DNA of 64,000 nt from Paenibacillus sp. A3 (GTDB lineage Bacteria > Bacillota > Bacilli > Paenibacillales > NBRC-103111), in contig NZ_JTHN01000005.1 in the NCBI RefSeq assembly GCF_001399685.1, positions 1 to 64,000 of the forward strand, read 5' to 3'. The notes beneath the pieces were generated by a model, which was not told the DNA's origin, did no database searches, and saw nothing but the letters and a program-made list of their open reading frames with translations. The translations under genes were made by a program, and so were the position numbers. Shown here one piece after another: positions 51,001-63,000 of the stretch. Every line of letters starts with the position of its first letter. Position 1 is the first letter of the stretch.

Positions 51001-54000
51001 TACATCGAAGCGCACGGGACGGGAACAAAGCTGGGCGATCCCGTCGAAATCGACGGCTTGACGAAAGCGTTCCGCAAACAAACGCAGCGCAAGCAGTTTT
51101 GCGCCCTCGGCACGGTGAAAACAAACATCGGGCATTTATACGAAGCAGCGGGGATCGCCGGTTTGATCAAAGCGGTGCTGTCGCTTCGGCATCGGCAAAT
51201 TGCCCCCTTGGTGCATTTCCGTCAGCCCAATAGCAAGATCAGCTTCGAGGAATCGCCGGTTTACCCCAACACGGAGCTGGCGGATTGGCAGCCGGACGGG
51301 ATTCCGAGAAGATGCGGCATCAGCTCGTTCGGATTCAGCGGGACGAACTGTCATATGGTGCTGGAAGAGTATGTTCCTGACGATACGGCGCCGGTCCTGC
51401 CGAATCCATCCGACAGCGGGCCGATGCTGTTGACCTTGTCGGCGCGCAGCGAAACCGCGCTGCGGACGATGGTCGGGCGGTATGCGGAGCTGTTCGAACG
51501 CCGCCCGGAGCTGGATATGCGCAGCGTATGCTTTACGGCGAATACGGGGCGGAGCCACTTGACGCACCGGATTGCCGTAACCGATGCCGGAGCTGCCGAG
51601 CTGCGGGCGAAAGTGATTCGGCTGCATAGCGAAGGCTTGGCGGAGGAAGGCGTATATCGGAGCGGAGCCGGCGGAACGGCTGAGAGTCCGTCCGGAGAGA
51701 CTGCGCTCTTGCGCATTGATACGGAAGAGGGCGTGGCTCAAGTAGCGCTGCGGTATGTACAGGGAGCGAAGATCGACTGGAGCTCGCTGTACGCGGATCG
51801 GCGCTATCCGAGGGTGTCGCTGCCCACGTACCCGTTTGAGCTGAAAAGATGCTGGATCGATGTGCCCGCAGTACGGTTCGAGCGCAGCGACACGATGCCA
51901 GCCTCGGCTGCGATAGCAGATAAAGCAGAGGAGCGTGTTAAATCGATGAATGATCATTCCGGCACAGAGGCCGTTTCCGATCTCCATCGGCAATCGGTCA
52001 GAATTTCCCTGATGCAGATGATCCGTAACGTATCGCAGTTGGACATGGACGAGCTTCAACCGCAAACGCACTTTCTGGAGCTCGGACTGGACTCGATCGT
52101 CTTAACTCAGGTGCAGCACGGCATTAAAAATACGTTTGAGCTGGATATTCCGATGAACAGCTTCTTCGAATCGTTAACGAATCTGGAGCTGTTAACGGAT
52201 TACATCGCGCAGCATACGGCGCTGACGCAGCCTCTTGCCCCGCAGGTCCGGGAGGAGGGGAACAAGCCGGCTCCGGTTGCTCAACCGTCAAGCCAGGGAT
52301 CGGCACCTGCGTCTGCATCTGCGTCCGGCTATTGGGAGGCGCCTCTCGCTGCAGCGGATCGAGATCTGCCGCTTCCGGCAAACGCCGCCTCTGCCGGAGT
52401 GGAACGCATCATGGAGCAGCAACTCCGCCTGATGTCCCAACAGCTTGACGTGCTGAGGCTGCATCCGGGGCCTTCACCGGCCGTGCTGCGCGAGCAGGCC
52501 GCATTACCTGCACCCGGCGTTGTTTCCCGGCCGGACAATCTCGTTCATGCAGATGCAAGCAGGGAGGTGGCGGCCGCATCGAGCGTTTCCGCCGTCCGCC
52601 AGCCGGAAAGCGCCGAGGCGAAGCCGTTTACGCCCTTCAAGACGATCGACGTGAAAGTGCGCGAATCGCTGCCGTTCCGGCAAGAGAAGCATCTGCGCGA
52701 TTTGATTGAACGGTATACGGCCCGCACCCGCCGGACGAAGGAATACACGGAGAAATACCGCCCCGTCTATGCGAACAACCGCAATGTGGCCGGTTTCCGG
52801 CCGGTGCTGAAGGAAATGGTGTACCAGATCGTGGCGGAACGGGCTGAAGGCTCTAAAATCTGGGATCTGGACGGCAATGAATATATCGATCTGACCATGG
52901 GCTTCGGCGTCAATTTGTTCGGACACAATCCGGATTTTATCCGGGAAAAAATTGAAGCCGGGCTGCAAAACGGCATGTGCGTAGGACCGATGTCCAATCT
53001 GGCCGGACAGGTAGCCGAAGGCATATGCAAAATGACGGGAGTAGAGCGCATCGCGCTGTTCAACACCGGCACGGAAGCCGTGATGGTGGCGCTGCGTCTG
53101 GCCCGGGCGGCAACCGGACGGGCGAAGGTCGTGCTGTTTGCCGGATCGTATCACGGCACGTTCGACGGCGTGCTGGCGCTCGGCAGCGCCGGAGCGGATC
53201 AAGAGCACTCCGTGCCATTGGCACCGGGCATTCTGCAGCATATGGTCGACGATGTAGTCGTGCTGAATTATGGCACGGAAGAGGCGCTGTCCTACCTTCG
53301 CGCCCATGCGCACGATCTGGCGGCCGTGCTCGTGGAACCGGTGCAAAGCCGGCGGCCCGACTTCCAGCCGCAGGCGTTTCTGACGGAAGTCCGCCGGATT
53401 ACGGCGCAATCGGGCACCGCGTTTATTTTCGACGAGGTGATTACGGGCTTCCGCGTGCATCCCGGAGGCGCACAGGCGTGGTTCGGCATCCAAGCCGATC
53501 TTGTGACCTACGGCAAAGTCATCGGAGGCGGCTTGCCGATCGGCATCGTGGGCGGGAAGGCGATGTTCATGGACGGGATCGACGGCGGCATCTGGCGCTT
53601 CGGCGACGATTCGTATCCGCAGCAGGAGCAGCGCCGGACGTTCGTTGCCGGCACCTTCTGCCATCATCCGCTGGCGATGGCGGCCGCTCTGGCCGTGCTG
53701 GAGAAGCTTGAACAAAGCGGAGGGAAGCTGCAGGCCGAGTTGAACGCCAGAACGACAGCTTTGGCGGCGGAGCTGAACGAGTATTTTGTCCAAGACAACG
53801 TACCGATGAAAGTCGTCCACTTCGGTTCCTTGCTCCGCTTCGTGCTCAAAGGCGATTTGGAGCTGTTCTTCTATCATATGCTCGATCAAGGAGTCTATAT
53901 CTGGGAGGGTCGCAACTGCTTCCTGTCGACGGCCCATACGGAATCGGATATCCGCCGGATCATTCAGGCGGTGAAAGACAGCATCCGGGAGCTGCGCGAC

Positions 54001-57000
54001 GGCGGCTTCTTGCCGGATGTGCCTCCGGACGGGGGCGGTCCGGGGAAAAGGTCCCTGCCTGCACCGGAATCGGGGGATAAAGGGTCTGATGCGGTTATTT
54101 CCTTGACGCCGGAGCAGAAGCAGCTGTGGTTTGCCTCGATGTCCGGCCGGAGCGAAGCGCAATCGCTGCACGAGACCGCGCTGCTTCGGCTGTGCGGGCC
54201 TCTGCGCATCGAAGCGTGGAGCGAAGCGGTCAACGCCGTCGTCCGGCGGCACGAAGCGCTGCGCACCTATATGAGGGGAGACGGGGAGACGCAGGTTGTC
54301 GCACCCGAGATGACGATCCGCATTCCGCTGCTCGATGTAAGCGACTGCGCCGCCGACGTGCAAGAGCAGCGCCAGCGCGAATGGCTGGACCGGAATGCGG
54401 ACGCTCCGTTCGGCATGTCGGCGGTCGAGCCATTGTTTCGCATCGGCCTGCTGAAAAAATCCGGGGACGAGCACGTCGCGCTGTTTACGTTTCATCATTT
54501 GATCGCCGACGGCTGGTCCATGGGCGTGTTCATCCAAGAGCTGGAGCGTATATACTCCGCGCTCGTACGACAGGAGAGCTGGGCGCTCCCTGACCCGGTC
54601 GCTTTCCGGGACTATGCCGCTTGGCAGCGGAATAAGCTTGACCAGCCGGAAAGCCGGGAAGCCGCAGCGTACTGGGCGGCTTTGTCCGACAGGCGGCTCC
54701 CGGTGCTGGAGCTGCCGTCGCTCACGCGGGGAACGTCGGTTCCGACCTCCCGTGGAGGCCGGCATACGGTTATGCTGGACAGCCGGCTTGCGAAGGAGCT
54801 GAAAGCGGCCAGCATCCGGCTGGGCAGCAGCTTGTTCGTGACGCTGCTGTCCGCGTTCCAACTGTTTTTGCACCGGCTGACCGGGCTGCAGCAGATCACG
54901 GTGGGCATACCGACAGCCGGACAAGCACAGATGGAGGCTTTCTCGCTCATCGGCAACTGCGTCAATCTGCTGCCGGTCGCGAGCGAGGTCAAGCCGGAGC
55001 TTACGTTTGCCGAATATACACAAGCCGTCAAGAGCGGAATGAACGAGATCGAACCGTTTCAGCCTTACAGCTTTGCCGCCTTGGCGGAAAGGGGGCTCGG
55101 GCATCTGCCGGCGATCACGGCCGTCTTCAATATGGACCGTCTGCCGAGGCTCCGCTTCCACGGGCTGGATGCCGAGCTGCTGCCGAACCCGATTTCGTAC
55201 AGCAAATACGAGCTTTTCCTGAATGCGATCGAGATCGGAAGCGAGCTGCGGCTCGATTTCGATTACAGCGCCGATTTGTTCTCGGCCGAAACGATCCGGA
55301 CATGGGCGCGGTATTATGTGCATTTGCTGCATTCGATCGCTCGAGAGCAGACGTTTCGCATTTCCGGGCTTGCCTTGTTGAGCGCCGGTGAAATCGCGCA
55401 AAAATGGGCGGCTTGGGCGGCCCTTGCCGATGCGGAAGGCAGCTATCCTTGCGTGCTGGATGCATACCACCAGCCGGTTCCGTCAGGAACGATGGGGGAG
55501 CTGTACATCGATCGGCCTACGGACGGGAGTTCCCGGAATTCCCGGGACTCCTTACTTCGCACCGGAGAATGGGTGCATTGTGCGGAAGACGGCAAGCTGA
55601 CGCCTGTCGGAAAAACGTCCCGTTTTGTCCGGCTTCGCGGACATCAGGTCAACCTCCAGCAACTGGAGGAGCACGTACGTCGTACGTTCGGTCTTCACGC
55701 ATGCGCCTTTACCGTTCGCTCAGAAGCAGACACGGACACCGCTGCCGATCTGACCGCATACATCGTTGCCGATCCGTCACATCCTTGGGAGGAGTCCGAG
55801 CTCAAGCAAGCGATGAGCGCAGCGCTCCCGGATTACATGCAGCCCCGCTACGTGATCAAGATGGCGGGCCTCCCGCTAACGCCAAGCGGAGAGACGGACT
55901 GGCCGCAGCTGCCGGAGCCCGGAGAAGGAGGCGGCTTTGCCGCAACCTCCGATGTTCATGGCGGAGACGAGACGGAGGAGACGCTGGTCCGCATCTGGAA
56001 GGAAGTGCTTGGGGCGGCGAACGTGGGCCGTCGCGATAACTTTTTCCAGCTGGGCGGGGACTCCCTGAAAGCAACGGTGATTTTGTCGAGAGTGAATAAG
56101 GAATTCCATGTGCATATTCCGCTCGGTCACCTGTTCGAGCTTCAAACCATTGACGAGCTCGCCCAATATATCCGGGGCGGGGAAAAGGGCGCCTACGCGC
56201 CGATTGTGCCGGTGGAGCGCCGGGAGGCGTACCCCGTATCGTCATCGCAAAAGCGCATGTACGTGCTGCATCAGCAAGGCGACAGCACGACATATAACAT
56301 TTCCGGGCAGCTTAAGATCGAAGGGAAGCTGGATACGGCGCGTTTGATCGAAGCGCTCCGGGAAGTATTCGGGAGGCACGAGTCGCTGCGCACTTATTTT
56401 GCGCTGGAGGATGGCGAGATCATTCAGAAAATCAGCCCGGACGCCGTATTGAACGTCGAGGTGACGTGCATTAGCGAGGAAGAGGCGGACGAAGCGCGAG
56501 CGCGGTTTGTCCGGCCGTTCGATCTCGGCCTGGCTCCGCTGTTCCGCGCCGAGCTGCTGCAATTTGCGGTCGACCGCTTTACGCTTTTGGTCGATATGCA
56601 TCATGCCGTGGCTGACGGATTTTCGATGGCCGTGCTGCTGGACGAGCTGCTGCAAACGTACCAGGGAAGGCAGCTGGCGCCAAGAAACGTGCATTACAAG
56701 GACTTTGCCGTCTGGCAGCAGAACCGGATCGCCGAAGGCGTCTTTCAGCAGCAGGAAGCATATTGGTTAAGCGAGCTTGGCGGCGAGCTTCCGGTGCTGA
56801 ACATGCCGATCGATTATCCGCGCCCGCAGCTGCAAAGCTTCGAAGGAGACACCTTCTCTCTGAAGCTGGACCCCGAGCTGACGGCATCGCTGTACAAGCT
56901 GGCGCAGGAGTCGGGAACGACGCTGTATATGGTGCTGCTGGCGGCGTATAATGTCCTGCTCGCCAACTATTCGGGACAAGACGATATCATCGTCGGGACA

Positions 57001-60000
57001 CCGGTATCCGGCAGAAGACATGCGGACACGGAAGACGTTATAGGGATGTTCGTCGGTACGCTCGCTATGCGGAATCGACCAAGACGGGAACTAACGTTCG
57101 ATGAATTTTTGCAGGACGTCAAGCGGCAGGCGCTGCTCGCCTTCGAGCATCAGGACTATCCGTTTGACGAGCTGATGGAGAAGCTCGAACTCGTGCGGGA
57201 TTTGAGCCGCAACCCGATTTTCGACACGATGTTTATGCTGCAAAACGAAGCGGTGCACACGCTCGAAGCCGGCGGGCTGACGTTCGAATCGGAAGAGCTC
57301 AACCCGGGCGTGTCGAAATTTGACTTTTCCTTAAGCGTAACGGCGGACAAGGCAGGACTTTCCTGCACCTGGGAATATGCGACGAAGCTGTTCACATCGG
57401 AAACGATCCGGCGGATGGCGGAGCATTACGTCCGTGTGCTGGAGGGCGTCGTTGCCGGGCAAGGGCTGCGGCTTTCCGAAATCGATATGCTGACGGAAGC
57501 GGAAAAGCGGCAGCTAGAGCGCGTTTCCGGCGAGACGGCGCTGCCGTACCCGACGGTAGGGACGATCTGCGAGCGGTTCGAGCGGCAGGCGGCCCGGACG
57601 CCGGAGCGGACGGCGCTTGTGTTCGGCGGGCAGACGATTTCGTACGGGGAGTTGAATCGCCAAGCCAACCGGTTGGCGCATCGGCTGCAAACGCTCGGCG
57701 TCGGGCCGGATACGCCGGTCGGCGTCTGCCTGGACCGCAGCCCGGAGCTGGTAGCGGGGTTGCTCGCCGTGCTGAAAGCCGGCGGCGCTTATGTGCCTCT
57801 GGACCCCGCGTTGCCGCCGGAGCGGCTTGGCTACATGACGGAGCGCGCGGGAGTGCAGGCGCTTGTAACGAAGCTTGCGTGGGCGGAAGGGCTCACGGTA
57901 CGGCCTGATATGGCGGTCGTATGCCTTGATGACGGGACGGCGGGACTAGAAGCGGGGCCCGAGCATAATCCGGACAGCAAGACGGGGGCCGGGCATTTGA
58001 TGTATGTGATCTACACTTCCGGCTCCACCGGGACGCCGAAAGGGGCGAGCGTCTACCGGTCCGGCTTCGAAAATCTGCTGCAATGGTACACCTGCGAATT
58101 TGGCATGACGGAAGAGGACCGGGTGCTGATGATCTCGTCGCCCAGCTTTGACTTGACGCAAAAGAACATTTTCGCCCCGCTCGTGACTGGAGGCCAATTA
58201 GTCCTGCTGCCGTCCGGTCCGTATGATGCCGCTGAAGTGGTGGCGCTGATCGAGCGGCATGGGATTACGCTCTTGAACGGGACGCCGAGCGCGTTTTATC
58301 CGCTGCTGGACATCACCGCGTCAGCGGGATACGGTCCGCTCGCGACGCTGCGGCACGTCTTCCTCGGAGGAGAGCCGATTGCGGCCGACCGCCTCACGGC
58401 ATGGACGGCGTCGGAAGCGAGCCGGGCCGAGGTGGTCAATACGTACGGTCCGACGGAATGTACGGATGTGACGGTGTATGGCCGTTTGACGAACATGTCG
58501 TCCCTGATCGGTAAGCCGGTGCCGATCGGCCGCCCGGTGGCTGGCACGCGCGTGTATATTTTGAACCGGGAGCTGGGCTTGCAGCCGATGGGGCTGCCGG
58601 GCGAGCTGTGCATCGCGGGGGTGCAGGTCGGCGGCGGCTATGTCGGCGACGCGGAGCTGACGGCGGACAAATTCGTGGCGAACCCGTACGGAGACGAGCT
58701 GGCGCCGGTCTTGTACCGCACTGGGGATCTGGCGCGGTATTTGCCGGACGGAACGATCGAGTATTTGGGCCGGATCGACCATCAGGTCAAACTGCGGGGC
58801 TACCGGATCGAGCCGGGCGAAATTGAAGCGGCGCTGCGGGAATGCGGAGGCGTCAAAGATGCGTTCGTAATGACCCGGGAGGACAGGCCGGGGGACGTCC
58901 GGCTCGTCGCCTATGCCGTGCCGGAAGAGGAGGCGGCGTCGGACAGCGGGTTCACGGCGCTATGGCGCAGCGAGCTGCGCCGCAAGCTGCCGGACTACAT
59001 GGTGCCGACGGCTATCGTTGTCATGGCGGTGCTTCCGCTATCGCCCAACGGCAAAGTCGACCGCAAAGCGCTGCCGGCGCCGGAGGTTGGACTTGTTACG
59101 GACGCGGAATACGTCGCTCCGCGCACACCGGTAGAGGCGAAGCTGTCGGAGCTGTGGAAAGAGGTGCTCGGCCTGTCCGCCGCCGTTGGCGTCAAGGACA
59201 ACTTTTTCGATCTCGGCGGCCACTCGCTGCGGGCGACCACGCTGGGCGCGAAAATTCACCAGTCGCTGAACGTATCGCTGTCGCTGCGGCAAATGTTTCA
59301 GCACCCGACGCTTGAGCTGATGGCGCAGGCGATTGAGCGGTTGCAGCCTAGCCCTTATGGCGACATTCCCGTCGCCGGGCAGCAGGACACGTATCCGCTT
59401 TCCTCGGCGCAAAAACGGTTGTACATTTTGAGTCAACTGGAAGGAGCGGCGACCAGCTACAACATGCCGGGCGAACTTCTGATGGAAGGTGAGCTGGATG
59501 CGGCGCGGCTTGAATCGGCGTTTCGCGGGCTGCTCCGTCGCCATGCCACGCTGCGCACCTCCTTCGAGCTGGCAGCGGACGGCGAGCCGGTTCAGCGCAT
59601 TGCGGAGACCGCGGATTTTACGCTGGAGCGCATCCGGGTAAGCGGAGAAGGGGAGGCCAAAGCGGCAATGGCCGGCTTCATCCGGCCGTTTGATCTGGGG
59701 AAGGCGCCGCTCCTGCGGGCAGCTTTGGTGGAAGAAGCGCCGCAGCGCCACCAGCTGCTGTTTGATATGCACCATCTGATCTCCGACGGGGTGTCGATGA
59801 ACATCCTGCTGGAAGAGCTGGCTCAACTGTACGAAGGGCAGGAGCTGCCGGCGCTGCGCCTTCAATACAGGGATTATGCGGCGTGGCAGCAGGCGGACAG
59901 CGACAGCGAACGGTTGAGCAAGCAGGAAGCGTATTGGCTGGAACAATTGGGCGGGGAGCTTCCGATTCTCGATATGCCGACCGATTATGCGAGACCGCCT

Positions 60001-63000
60001 GCCCGCAGCTTTTCCGGCGGTACGCTGTCCTTTGCGATCGATTCGCGGCAGATGGACGGGTTGAAGCGGCTCGGCTCGCAGGCGGGAGCTACCTTGTTTA
60101 TGGTGCTGCTCGCCGCCTATACGACGCTGTTGTCCAAATACAGCGGACAGGAGGATATTATCGTCGGAACGCCGATCGCAGGCAGACCGCATGCCGACTT
60201 GCAGCCGATGATCGGAATGTTTGCGGGAACGATGGCGCTGCGAAGCTGCCCGGCGGGAGAGAAGACGTTCCTGAACTACTTGCAGGAAGTGAAGGAGCTG
60301 GCGCTGCGAGCGTACGAGAATCAGGACTATCCGTTCGAAACGCTGGTGGAGAAGCTGAACGTGAAGCGGGACATGAGACGCAATCCGGTGTTCGATACGA
60401 TGTTCGTTCTGCAAAATACGGAGACGGTCGCGCCCGGGTTTACATCGCTGCGCGTAAGTCCGCACGAGAGCGTGCATCCTATCGTGAAGTTCGATTTGAC
60501 CTTTACCGCTGCCGAGGAAGCGGGCGGCATTGCGTTCAGCATCGAATATGGCGACCGTCTGTTCAAACGGGAAACGATCTTGCGCATGGCGCAGCATTTT
60601 ATTCAGCTGATCGAAGAAATGATCCAGACTCCCGAAGCGAAGCTGTCGTTCATGAACATCCTTACCGCCCAAGAGCGGACGCAAATTTTGGAGGCGTTCA
60701 ACGAAACTGCGCTGCCGTACCCTGAGGACATGACGATCCACGGACTGTTCGAACGGCAGGCGGCGCTGACACCGGACCGGATTGCGGTTGTGTTTGAAGA
60801 CCGGCAGCTTACGTACCGGGAGCTGGACGAGCGGGCGAACCGGCTGGCGCGTACGCTTTTGGCCAAAGGGGTGGAGGCCGAGCAATTGGTTGCCATTATG
60901 ACTGAGCGGTCGCTGGACATGGTTACCGCGGTACTCGGCGTCATGAAAGCGGGCGGTGCTTACGTCCCGGTCGATCCCGAATACCCGGAGGAACGCATCC
61001 GCTACATGCTCGGCGATTCCGGCGCACGGTTGCTGCTGACGCAATCGCATTTGGGGGATCGCACGGCGTTCGGCGGCGAGCTGCTCCTGCTGGACGACGA
61101 GCGCAGCTATAGCGGCGACGGGTCCAGTCCCGGAGTGGCTGTCGGTCCGAATCAGCTGTCTTATGTCATCTATACGTCAGGTACGACCGGCAAGCCGAAA
61201 GGTGTGATGGTTGAGCATCAAGGCGTATGCAACTTTAAGCTGTTTTGCGAACACACTTTGCAAATTAGCGAGCGGGATCGCGTCGTACAGTTTGCGAGCT
61301 TTTCGTTTGATGCTTGGTGCTCGGAGTTGATTATGAGCTTGCTGACCGGAGCGGCGCTGTATGTGCCTGATGCTTCCGTCATAGCGGATTACCGTTTGTT
61401 CGAGCAATATGTCCGCGATCATGGGATAACGGTCGCAACTTTGCCTCCGACCTATGCCGTTTACTTGAATCCCGAGCATATGCCCGAATTGAAGACGCTC
61501 ATTACGGCGGGTTCCGCATCCTCCGGCGAGCTTGTTCAGCAGTGGAAGGATCACGTTCGCTATTTTAACAACTACGGTCCAACCGAGGATTCGATTTGTT
61601 CGACTGCGTGGTCTTATACAGACCATGCTGCAATGGAAAAGACGGTTCCCATCGGCCGACCGATTCCAAATCATCAGGTCTTTATTCTGAGTGCCCATAA
61701 TGCGCTTACTCCGATCGGCGTGGCCGGAGAGCTTTGTGTCGCCGGCATCGGATTGGCCAGAGGCTATCTGAACCGCCCCGACCTGACGGCGGACAAATTC
61801 ATGCCGGTTCCGTTCGCCCCCGAACGGCGGATGTACCGGACGGGCGATTTGGCCCGCTGGCTGCCGGACGGCAGCATCGAATATTTGGGCCGGATCGATC
61901 ATCAGGTCAAAATCCGCGGCTATCGCATCGAGCTCGGCGAGATTGAAGCGCAGCTGCTGAAGGTGACAGCGGTACAAGAGGCGATCGTTCTGGCGCGAGC
62001 GGACGAAACCGGGCAAACGTATTTGTGCGCCTATTTTACCGCTGATGGGGAGCAGGCGGCCGGCGCGCTGCGCAGCGAGCTGGCGCGGGAGCTTCCGGGC
62101 TATATGGTGCCGTCATTTTTTGTTCAGCTTGAGGAGATGCCGCTGACGCCGAACGGCAAAATCGACCGCCAAGCGCTGCCTGCGCCGGAGAGTATCGTGC
62201 CGACAGGCGCAGAGTACGCTGCTCCGCGGACGGCGGTGGAAGCGAAGCTGGCGGAGCTATGGCAAGAGGTGCTTGGGGTGCCGAGCGTCGGGATCAGGGA
62301 TAACTTCTTCGAGCTTGGGGGTCATTCGCTTCGAGCGATGAGGCTGGCGGCCCATATTCAAAAAGAAATGCATGTGAATGTGCCGCTGCAGGAGGTGTTC
62401 GCCGCTCCGACCATCGAACAGCTCGCCGTTGTGATCGCAGGGCTTCAGCAGCACACCTTTGCAGCCATACCGGTTTCGCCCGTGCAGCCGCATTATCCCG
62501 TATCTTCGGCACAAAAGCGGCTGTACGTCTTGCAGCAGTTCGAAGGCGGGGAAACGAGCTACAACATGCCGGGGGTAATATTGTTAGAAGGCGCGCTGGA
62601 CCGGAAACGGTTTGAGGAGGCGTTCCGCGGGCTCATCCGGCGTCACGAGACGCTGCGGACCGGCTTTGAGCTGGTGGACGGCGAACCGTTCCAGCGGGTA
62701 TACCCCGAATCCGAAGTGAAGTTTGCCGTGGACTACGCCAAGAGCAGCGGCGGGGAATCGGATACGCTGGAACGCATCCGCAGCTTCGTCCGGTCGTTTG
62801 ATTTGCGGCAGCCGCCGCTATTGCGCGTGGGCCTGATCCGGTTGCATCCGGACAAGCCTGGTGTGGATCAGGAGGCGGAGCGTCATCTGCTGCTGTTCGA
62901 TATGCACCATATCGTCTCGGATGGCGTGTCGATGGGTATTTTGGTCAATGAGTTCGGCCGGTTATACGGCGGGGAGGCGCTGCCGCCGCTGCGCATCCAA

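Noticed and set aside
52504-55470. 988-codon open frame on the minus strand inside the synthase gene
   Set aside because: Antisense to a gene with clear ACP, aminotransferase and condensation motifs on the plus strand. The product is rich in Arg, Gln, His and Ala with no domain, a usual shadow of GC-rich coding DNA.
59038-61050. 670-codon minus-strand open frame
   Set aside because: Antisense to PCP2, C3 and A3 of the synthase; same low-complexity shadow composition and no ribosome site.
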